64,000 nucleotides of DNA. It comes from Actinoplanes auranticolor. GTDB lineage: Bacteria > Actinomycetota > Actinomycetes > Mycobacteriales > Micromonosporaceae. Shown here piece after piece: positions 25,632 through 30,994 of the stretch (position 1 is its first letter; each line of letters starts with the position of its first letter). The translations under genes were made by a program, and so were the position numbers. The DNA lies in assembly GCF_018332655.1 (NCBI RefSeq), contig NZ_BOQL01000004.1, positions 1 through 64,000 of the forward strand, given 5' to 3'. The notes beneath the pieces are model-generated. The model worked only from the letters and a program-made list of their open reading frames with translations, did no database searches and had not been told where the DNA came from.

Positions 25632-25637
25632 TACCCT
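25632..25637 (+). promoter_or_regulatory. -10 element TACCCT, leaderless start
   Basis: Ends 6 nt before the ATG at 25644; no ribosome site is present. Confidence 0.55.
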
Positions 25638-25643
25638 GGTCCC

Positions 25644-25991
25644 ATGCCCACCACCGCGCCCGACGCCCCGGCGGTCCACCTCGCCCGGCCGCACCGGCCG
25701 GTGCTCGTGGCGGGCACCCTCGGCGAGCTGACCGGCCCGGCCCACGGCCCGGTCGAGCTGCCGCTGCGCCTGTGGTGGAATCCGGTCCGCACGTTCGACC
25801 TCGACCAGCCCACGATGCTGCTTTGGATGTACGAGAACGTGCTACGCGAGGCGGTCCGGGTGGACGAGTTGCGCAGCTACTTGCACGGGCCGACGCTGGT
25901 GCGGATCTGGCCTGAGCTGAATCTGCCCCGGGGGGTGCGCGCGGCCTGGGAGGCCCGCCACCCGATGCTGCGCCGGGTCGCCGCGGCCTGA
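25644..25991 (+). CDS. Small conserved protein of unknown function
   Basis: 115-residue soluble protein. The N-terminal 35 residues are Pro/Ala-rich. The rest contains LPLRLWWNPVRTFDLDQPTM, then WMYENVLREAVRVDELRSYL and WPELNLPRGVRAAWEARHP. I recall proteins with the same layout (W-W-N-P, M-Y-x-x-V-L-R-E-A, W-P-x-L-x-L-P-x-G-V-R-x-A-W-E-x-R-H-P) scattered in Micromonosporaceae, sometimes near nucleotidyltransferases, but no function. It sits just after the nucleotidyltransferase operon and behind the shared palindrome element, so it may be a regulated accessory gene. Confidence 0.7.
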   Translation: MPTTAPDAPAVHLARPHRPVLVAGTLGELTGPAHGPVELPLRLWWNPVRTFDLDQPTMLLWMYENVLREAVRVDELRSYLHGPTLVRIWPELNLPRGVRAAWEARHPMLRRVAAA

Positions 25992-26185
25992 GTCCTGGTC
26001 GGTCGGTCCGTCCGTCAACGGCTGGCTTCCGCTCCTCGGCGAACGTGCACTCCTTCGTAACGTCGGCTCCGACCGGCCTCAGCTGCGGGCTGCGATCGAA
26101 GTCCGGACTCCGCATTTCCTCTCCGGGAGCAGCGTCCTGCCGATGATGGCCGGCGAGTTCTGACCGACGAGAGGCCGACCGTTTC

Positions 26186-26704
26186 GTGAAGCGCAACCGT
26201 GTTGTCATCGCCGCAGCTATCAGTCTGGCTCTAGGTCTCACCGGGTGCGCATCCCAGGACGTCCAGGCTCCGCCTTCCGCGCTTACCGCTCCGGCCTTAG
26301 CTGAGCCCGCCATGACGATCAAAAAGGCCGGCGAGACGTACGCGAAGCTCAGCGCTGCTTCGAACGCCGCCCGGGACAAATGGATGGGCGCCCCTCAACC
26401 GACAAAGGCAAATTTGAACCGGCACAAGAAGCTCGCGGCTGGTGCGGCCGATGCCACCGCCGCCTTTTCCAAGGGGCTCCGAAAGCATCGCTGGCCCGCC
26501 GAGGCGCAGCCCATCATCGGCGCCCTGGACGAGCACCTGCAGGAGCGCGCGGCCGCGTACAAGCGCGTCGCCGCCGCCAGCACCGTTGCCGAATACCTCG
26601 AAGCCGCCCGCGAGGTGGCGGTGACCAGTTCTCTGACCGGTCAGGTGCGTCAGGCGCTCGGCCTGCCGGAAGCTGCGGTGGTCCCGGGCGTCAGCCCGCG
26701 ATAA
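26186..26704 (+). CDS. Predicted lipoprotein of unknown function
   Basis: 172-residue exported lipoprotein: KRNR start, hydrophobic stretch and the lipobox LTGC (Cys about residue 21). The mature part is helical with the pattern AxxTYAKLSAASNAARDKW and many Ala/Lys/Glu heptads. There are no further cysteines. The start is GTG. The codon bias is weaker than in neighbouring core genes, as for the next few genes. No family recognised; it may be a helical periplasmic binding or scaffold protein. Confidence 0.65.
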   Translation: MKRNRVVIAAAISLALGLTGCASQDVQAPPSALTAPALAEPAMTIKKAGETYAKLSAASNAARDKWMGAPQPTKANLNRHKKLAAGAADATAAFSKGLRKHRWPAEAQPIIGALDEHLQERAAAYKRVAAASTVAEYLEAAREVAVTSSLTGQVRQALGLPEAAVVPGVSPR

Positions 26705-26738
26705 CTGGGCGCCGCCCATCCCCATCAATCGAGTCGGT

Positions 26739-26744
26739 TACCTT
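26739..26744 (+). promoter_or_regulatory. -10 element TACCTT, leaderless start
   Basis: Ends 7 nt before the GTG at 26752, which supports that start over the TTG at 26743. Confidence 0.45.
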
Positions 26745-26751
26745 GAGCCTC

Positions 26752-27090
26752 GTGTCGGACCCGCCGCATTCCTGGAGCGTGCGCCCTCGGCGCTGGTGGC
26801 TCGCCACCCTCCTGGCCGTTGCGCCCTATCTCGTGGTGCTGGCGCACTTCAGATGGTTCCCGCAGGACGATTGGGCCTGGATTGTCGGCGTCGACGCGAC
26901 CGGAGTGCCGTACGCCCCGTACGGCACTCCCGCGCTGTACCTCGTTACTGCCCAGATTCTGATAACGGCAGGGCTGGCGGTGGCTCGACGCCCTCGACCC
27001 TGGGCTCTGTGGTTTCTGCTGGGCGCTCTGGCGGGGGCGACCGCCGTCCTCGTGACCATGATCGTTGATGCCCAGGGCTGGCGGCCTTGA
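26752..27090 (+). CDS. Small three-helix membrane protein
   Basis: 112-residue protein with three predicted membrane helices: around WWLATLLAVAPYLVVLAHF, ALYLVTAQILITAGLAVA and ALWFLLGALAGATAVLVTMI. A polar loop FPQDDWAWIVGVDATGVPYA lies between helix 1 and 2, and Arg-rich turns fit cytoplasmic positions. The GTG start is supported by the -10 hexamer placed 7 nt upstream. No family recognised. It is in a row of small same-strand genes with no visible ribosome sites. Confidence 0.6.
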   Translation: MSDPPHSWSVRPRRWWLATLLAVAPYLVVLAHFRWFPQDDWAWIVGVDATGVPYAPYGTPALYLVTAQILITAGLAVARRPRPWALWFLLGALAGATAVLVTMIVDAQGWRP

Positions 27091-27126
27091 TACGGCTGCC
27101 CGGGTGCCTCGTCGATCGGCCGTGGG

Positions 27127-27132
27127 TAGCCT
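27127..27132 (+). promoter_or_regulatory. -10 element TAGCCT, leaderless start
   Basis: Ends 6 nt before the ATG at 27139; no ribosome site. Confidence 0.55.
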
Positions 27133-27138
27133 GCCGAG

Positions 27139-27615
27139 ATGGTGAACGGAAAGATGGACAAGCTCCACCTCGAGTGGCTTGCCACGCGGATAAGAGGAGA
27201 TCTGGCCGCCGCCGGTCTGCCCATCGTTGATGAGCTGGACGTCACCGGGACCATGGCCGGCGTCGAGGTGCAGACCGACGTGGACGAAGGCATCCATGTG
27301 TCCTGGCGTTCCCATTTCGTGGTGACCACCGTCGCCCGGCATGAGTACGCCCGGCTGCAGAAGGACGGCCCGGGTGCTCGGTTCGACGAGCAGGTCTGTA
27401 TCGCCATGCGTGCCGCCATGGCAACCATCCTCCGGGCCTCGGGCTACGTGTTCGACGAGAACTACTACGGCGACTACACGGGCTACGCCTTGTGGATCTC
27501 CGGCCATGAGGAAGTGCCGTCCTGGCGCGACTGGCACGACAAGCAACGCAGCCGTCTCAGCCAGATCCAGTACCGGCTGGTGACCACCCTTCAATCTCAG
27601 AAACGCGAGGATTGA
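27139..27615 (+). CDS. Hypothetical protein
   Basis: 158-residue soluble protein with no recognised family. It has an N-terminal helix (KLHLEWLATRIRGDLAAAG), a beta-rich middle (GVEVQTDVDEGIHVSWRSHF) and a Tyr-rich patch ENYYGDYTGYALWISGHEE, ending in a basic helix. Normal codon bias for the region and a leaderless-type promoter support a real gene. Size and context resemble small immunity-like proteins of toxin loci, but no toxin gene is visible next to it. Confidence 0.6.
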   Translation: MVNGKMDKLHLEWLATRIRGDLAAAGLPIVDELDVTGTMAGVEVQTDVDEGIHVSWRSHFVVTTVARHEYARLQKDGPGARFDEQVCIAMRAAMATILRASGYVFDENYYGDYTGYALWISGHEEVPSWRDWHDKQRSRLSQIQYRLVTTLQSQKRED

Positions 27616-27621
27616 GTCCGG

Positions 27622-27842
27622 ATGTGGCCACCGAGCGGGGCGACGACCATCGTCCTGCGCCGGGGATCGGGCGACAGCCAGCCCGTCAATCGGGCGCCGG
27701 GCAGCAGCACAGACCAGTCGATGTGCTACGCGTCGGCCACCAGCCCGTCGCACCAGTTTCTCCGTAGTTCCGGGTCGTCGAATCCCTGGAACTCGGCACC
27801 GATGCGATACGCCAGCCGGACCTAGTAGTCCTCTTCGTCCAT
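27622..27842 (-). pseudogene. Decayed gene with two in-frame TAG stops
   Basis: Reading leftward from an ATG at 27842 gives MDEEDY-stop-VRLAYRIGAEFQGFDDPEL, then RRNWCDGLVADA-stop-HIDWSVLLPGARLTGWL, ending near 27622. Codon bias and protein-like composition persist across both TAG codons. I recall intact actinobacterial proteins beginning MDEEDYWVRLE and ending with an IDWxxLLPxxRLTGWLxP block, with about 40 residues between WCDG and IDW that are missing here. The ATG follows the stop of the gene ending at 27847 by 4 nt, so it was the second gene of that operon. Confidence 0.6.
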
Positions 27843-27846
27843 GTGT

Positions 27847-28293
27847 TCACTCCCCGGCCGGGAGGACAGCAGCGTCACCGACCGCGGCGAGCAGCATGAT
27901 GGGGAACTCGCGGTCCGCCTGGCCCACCGCAAGTCCCGTCCAGCGTCCCGGCGCCGGCCGCCAGATGAGCAACGTGTCGCTCAATGAGGCGAGCTGGGCC
28001 AGCGGCTCCGGGACCGGTTCCCCGCTCCACAGACAGGGCTCGAGGTCCACCGGCTCAGGCTTGCCCCAGCGCGTGGTCAGGGCCGACGTCAGCGCCTGGA
28101 ATGCGGCGTCGATCTCCTGCTCGGCCGCCTCCACGATCTCCGTACCGGGGTCGTCCCAGAAATCCCGGCTGGCTTGAAGGACGGACAGGTGGTGGCCCGG
28201 GCCGCTGGAGGAGAATCCATCCTGCGTCTCCTGTGCGGGGAACGGACGAGCGAGCAGCTCGTCGATCACCACGAGTTGATCGTCTGTCGCCAT
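27847..28293 (-). CDS. Hypothetical protein
   Basis: 148-residue acidic soluble protein without a recognised family. Visible features: an N-terminal helix DDQLVVIDELLARPFPAQE, a central FWDDPGTEIVEAAEQEIDAA helix and a beta-rich end with LLIWRPAPGRWTGLAVGQAD. The ATG at 28293 was chosen because a TAGCCT hexamer lies 7 nt upstream (leaderless). It heads a former two-gene operon whose second gene is decayed. Confidence 0.6.
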   Translation of the reverse strand: MATDDQLVVIDELLARPFPAQETQDGFSSSGPGHHLSVLQASRDFWDDPGTEIVEAAEQEIDAAFQALTSALTTRWGKPEPVDLEPCLWSGEPVPEPLAQLASLSDTLLIWRPAPGRWTGLAVGQADREFPIMLLAAVGDAAVLPAGE

Positions 28294-28300
28294 GGGCCTG

Positions 28301-28306
28301 AGGCTA
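28301..28306 (-). promoter_or_regulatory. -10 element TAGCCT, leaderless start
   Basis: Ends 7 nt before the ATG at 28293 on the minus strand. Confidence 0.55.
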
Positions 28307-28363
28307 GCCACCTCCAGCACCCCGGCCCCGGCCGGTCGCGGTGGCGCCGCCGGGCGGATCCGC

Positions 28364-28369
28364 TACCGT
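28364..28369 (+). promoter_or_regulatory. -10 element TACCGT, leaderless start
   Basis: Ends 7 nt before the GTG at 28377. It faces the leftward promoter at 28301-28306, making a compact divergent promoter pair. Confidence 0.5.
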
Positions 28370-28376
28370 CGCCTGG

Positions 28377-29021
28377 GTGAGCGGGAACATCGACGACTTC
28401 TACCGTGACGTCGCCACCATCGCCCTGACCGTCGGGGAGAAGCACGGCTTCGTCCTGGGCGGCGGCGTCGCCTGGCTCGTCAACGGCCTGGTGCAGCGCC
28501 CGACCGAGGACATCGACCTGTTCACCGACACCGCCGGCGCCGTCGAGGCCGCCGCCGGGCAGGTCACCGCCGCCTTGACCGAGGCCGGCTACCAGGTGTT
28601 CCGCGAGGTCGCCGACGAGCTCTTCGAGGGCATGGACGACGACCTGCGCGAATACCACGTGGCCGACGGCAGCCGCGCGCTCCGGCTGACCCTGACCCGC
28701 CTGGACCGCAGCCGCGCGCCGGTGGTGATGGACGTGGGCCCGGTGATGCACCTGGACGACCTGGTCGCCTCCAAGGTCGCGGCGCTGGTCAACCGGCGCG
28801 AGGTCCGCGACTACATCGACGTGGCGGCGGCGCTGGAGCGGTATTCGCTGCAGCGGGTGCTGGAGCTGGCCCGGGCGCTGGACCCCGGTCTGGACGACGA
28901 CGAGGTGGCCGATGCCGGACGATACCTGGACCGGCTGGATGACGCACGGTTCGCGGTGTACGGGCTCACCCCGGAGCAGGTCCAGGCGGTGCGGGAGCGA
29001 CTGGCGGCCTGGCCCCGGTAG
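28377..29021 (+). CDS. AbiEii/AbiGii-like nucleotidyltransferase
   Basis: 214-residue nucleotidyltransferase-fold protein. The active-site loop FVLGGGVAWLVNGLVQRPTE is followed by DIDLFTD, giving the GG/S and DxD pattern of the AbiEii toxin family (MNT/COG2253-like). Later blocks match the family: LDRSRAPVVMDVGPVMHLDD, LVASKVAALVNRREVRDYID and the helical tail. AbiEii enzymes act as toxins by adding nucleotides to tRNA and usually pair with an AbiEi antitoxin; none is adjacent. Many stand-alone members are of unknown role. The start is GTG with a leaderless promoter. Confidence 0.75.
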   Translation: MSGNIDDFYRDVATIALTVGEKHGFVLGGGVAWLVNGLVQRPTEDIDLFTDTAGAVEAAAGQVTAALTEAGYQVFREVADELFEGMDDDLREYHVADGSRALRLTLTRLDRSRAPVVMDVGPVMHLDDLVASKVAALVNRREVRDYIDVAAALERYSLQRVLELARALDPGLDDDEVADAGRYLDRLDDARFAVYGLTPEQVQAVRERLAAWPR

Positions 29022-29027
29022 CGAAGC

Positions 29028-29564
29028 TCAGCGAGCGCGGCGGATGTAGTAGACGATGCCTTCCCAGTCCGGCTCCTCGCGGTCCGGGCGCATGCCCGCC
29101 GCCATCGCGCACCGCACACTGGCCACGTTGTCCGGCTCGACCCCGGCCGCGAACAGCACCACGTCGGCCACCTCCGGCGCGGTCATGACCGCCAGCAGCG
29201 CCGCCGTCCCGAAACCGCGCCCCCACCGCTGCGGATCGACCACGTACGCCAGGCCCATGCTCGGGCCCGGCTCCACCGCCTCGACCACCGCGCCGTCCGG
29301 GCCCTCGGAATACCGGCACCAGCGGTCGTAGACCTCGCCGCCGATGTTCGCGACGACCGCCCCGGACGCGTCGTACGCCACCCACGAGTGATCGCGCAGC
29401 ACCCGGCGCCCGCGGAACGTCTCGCCCATTCCCGTGCCGGCCAGTTCCAGGTTCCGGACCGGCCACTGGGGACCGCCCAGCCGCCGGACCACCTCCGGGT
29501 GCTCGAACCAAGGCTGCACGGCGGGCAGCAACTCCCGGGTGAACGGCGCCAGCACAACGGCCAT
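29028..29564 (-). CDS. GNAT family N-acetyltransferase
   Basis: 178-residue protein of the RimJ/RimL-like GNAT fold. The acetyl-CoA binding motif A is recognised in VVDPQRWGRGFGTAALLAVM, followed by VLFAAGVEPDNVASVRCAMAAGM, the usual N-x-A-S-x-R-(V/C)-x-x-x-x-G motif B, and the C-terminal GIVYYI strand. Substrate unknown; the subgroup modifies proteins, drugs or small metabolites. Its stop is 6 bp from the stop of the convergent nucleotidyltransferase gene. Confidence 0.85.
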   Translation of the reverse strand: MAVVLAPFTRELLPAVQPWFEHPEVVRRLGGPQWPVRNLELAGTGMGETFRGRRVLRDHSWVAYDASGAVVANIGGEVYDRWCRYSEGPDGAVVEAVEPGPSMGLAYVVDPQRWGRGFGTAALLAVMTAPEVADVVLFAAGVEPDNVASVRCAMAAGMRPDREEPDWEGIVYYIRRAR

Positions 29565-29570
29565 GCACCC

Positions 29571-29576
29571 AGTGTG
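29571..29576 (-). promoter_or_regulatory. Weak -10 element CACACT, leaderless start
   Basis: Ends 6 nt before the ATG at 29564; it matches NANNNT only, so confidence is low. Confidence 0.35.
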
Positions 29577-29626
29577 CCCGCGAAGCCGTCGTCCGAATAC
29601 CGCCAGACCACGGCCGGGCGGCGCAG

Positions 29627-29632
29627 CAGGAT
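29627..29632 (+). promoter_or_regulatory. -10 element CAGGAT, leaderless start
   Basis: Ends 6 nt before the ATG at 29639; no ribosome site. Confidence 0.45.
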
Positions 29633-29638
29633 GGCGTC

Positions 29639-30109
29639 ATGATGACGACCATCGCGTACCGGATCAGCGCCCTCTCCCCCGCCCTGCTCGCCGAGGTCCG
29701 GGCCGATCCGGCGGCCGAGCGGCACTGCGCGCTCGGGGGTGAGCAGTTGCGCTGCTGTCTGCGTAACGCGGCGGCCGGCGAGGGGTTGCTGCTGTTCAAC
29801 TACGAGCCGCCGCTGCCCGCGTCGCCGTACCGGGAGAAGGGTGCGGTGTTCGCCCACGCCGCGCCCTGCGGCGGGCCGGCGGACGACCTGCCCTATCCGC
29901 CCGACTGGTACGGCCGTCCGCAGGTGCTGCGGGCCTACGACAGCTCCGGGCGGATCCATCCGGCCAGCCGGCAGCACGACGGTGGTGATCCGGTGGCGGC
30001 GCTCACCGCCGTGCTGGCCGAGCCGGGCGTCGTCCTGGTGCACAGCCGGAACGTGGTCTACGGGTGCTACCTGTTCAGCGCGCTGCCGGCGGGCGCAGCG
30101 TCGCGGTGA
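29639..30109 (+). CDS. DUF1203 family protein
   Basis: 156-residue soluble protein. It shows the DUF1203 layout: an RISALSP start, the CRxCL-type motif (RCCLRNAAAGEGLLLFNYEP), PYREKGAVFAHAAPCGG and the C-terminal block VHSRNVVYGCYLF. The family is widespread and of unknown function. The first of two consecutive ATG codons is taken because the -10 hexamer is positioned for it. The 3' end overlaps the convergent secreted-protein gene by 35 bp. Confidence 0.78.
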   Translation: MMTTIAYRISALSPALLAEVRADPAAERHCALGGEQLRCCLRNAAAGEGLLLFNYEPPLPASPYREKGAVFAHAAPCGGPADDLPYPPDWYGRPQVLRAYDSSGRIHPASRQHDGGDPVAALTAVLAEPGVVLVHSRNVVYGCYLFSALPAGAASR

Positions 30110-30629
30110 CGTCGTCCACGTCGAAGGTCGTCACGCCGCCGCCCGCGGACTCGCTGGCGAGGAACGTGATGGTCGCGGTGCGTTCGGTGGCCGCGGTCGA
30201 TGCGGAGGCGCCGTACTGGTGCCAGTCGGCCGGCATGTCGAAGGCGAACGAAAAGCGGGTCTTCGGGGGTTCGCCCGTCACGGCCAGGCCCATGTTCAGG
30301 TAGTCGCCGCGGCTGGTCTCGGTGGAGGCGGCCCGGGCGTGGAACTTCACATCCAGGCCGCAGCCGGCCGGGATCGTGACCGTGGAGCGCAGCAGGTCGG
30401 TGCGGGTGACGTCGAGTCCGGCGAAGGTCGCGTACGCGCGGCCGGTGTGGGCCGGGCGCTCCGGGGTGCCCAGGACCACCATGCGGGGGCCGGCGCTCCA
30501 GCCCGCCGTACCGCGTTCGAAGCTGGGGTTGAGCTGCACCTGCGCGGTGCAGGGCGCAGGCGCGGCCGGGGCCTGGGCGCCACCGGTGGTGACCACGAGT
30601 GCGGCGGCGAGGACGACGAGGAATTTCAC
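30075..30629 (-). CDS. Secreted carbohydrate-binding-like protein
   Basis: 184-residue exported protein. Residues 1-22 form a signal peptide. The rest is a single beta-sandwich: LNPSFERGTAGWSAGP, then ATITFLASESAGGGVTTFDV and DDVTATL. The N-(P/G)-x-F-E-x-G-x-x-G-W and F-x-V-D-D-V motifs are those of carbohydrate-binding, galactose-binding-like modules. Two cysteines (in CTAQ and GCGLDV) may form a disulfide. No catalytic domain is attached. The GTG start is preceded by GGAGG 5 nt upstream. A role in polysaccharide binding is inferred. Confidence 0.7.
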   Translation of the reverse strand: MKFLVVLAAALVVTTGGAQAPAAPAPCTAQVQLNPSFERGTAGWSAGPRMVVLGTPERPAHTGRAYATFAGLDVTRTDLLRSTVTIPAGCGLDVKFHARAASTETSRGDYLNMGLAVTGEPPKTRFSFAFDMPADWHQYGASASTAATERTATITFLASESAGGGVTTFDVDDVTATLRPPAAR

Positions 30630-30770
30630 GGGACCTCCGACAATCAGGGGCATTGAGCACTGTCGATACATTCTGCAACCGATCGGCAACCGGATGTGTC
30701 CCGTTCCGCACCCGGCCCGGCGCAATCTCTGTCGTGCGAGGCCACCACACGTACCTGAGGAGCTCCCGGA

Positions 30771-30869
30771 ATGCGCCTTCGAATCGGTTCCACCATCGCC
30801 GTCGTCGCCGCCGTCATCGGCCTCGCGGGCAGCGTCGCCGGCCCGATCTACTCGGCGTTCGGCGTCTAG
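30771..30869 (+). CDS. 32-residue hydrophobic mini-protein
   Basis: Short frame beginning MRLRIGSTIAVVAAVIGLAG and ending IYSAFGV. A GAGGAG ribosome site lies about 9 nt before the ATG and a strong hairpin terminator follows 35 nt after the stop, so it has the marks of a complete gene. It has two basic residues and then one hydrophobic helix with SVAGP, so it is either a single-span membrane peptide or a signal-peptide-like secreted peptide. Function unknown. It is divergent from the secreted carbohydrate-binding-like gene. Confidence 0.55.
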   Translation: MRLRIGSTIAVVAAVIGLAGSVAGPIYSAFGV

Positions 30870-30903
30870 CGGATCGACCGCAACTCCACAGCAGGGTCCC
30901 TTT

Positions 30904-30936
30904 CCGTGGCCGGGCGCGTCCAGCGCCCGGCCACGG
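30904..30936 (+). terminator. Strong hairpin after the mini-protein gene
   Basis: Perfect 14-bp inverted repeat (30904-30917 with 30923-30936) with a 5-nt loop, between the mini-protein and the helicase gene. Confidence 0.75.
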
Positions 30937-30969
30937 TGCTGAGAAAGCCCGGCCACGGTGCTGGGAAAA
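30926..30969. repeat. Tandem 22-bp direct repeat
   Basis: Two adjacent copies of a 22-bp unit (30926-30947, 30948-30969) beginning CCCGGCCACGGTGCTG and differing at one or two positions. The first copy contains the 3' arm of the terminator; the second ends 10 bp before a TAGGGT hexamer in front of the helicase gene. Confidence 0.7.
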
Positions 30970-30994
30970 GCGCGACGGATAGGGTGGGCACATC

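Noticed and set aside
25992..26160. Continuation of the 115-residue protein after its stop codon
   Set aside because: The frame stays open for about 50 codons after TGA, but the conserved C-terminal motif is complete before the stop and no readthrough signal is visible.
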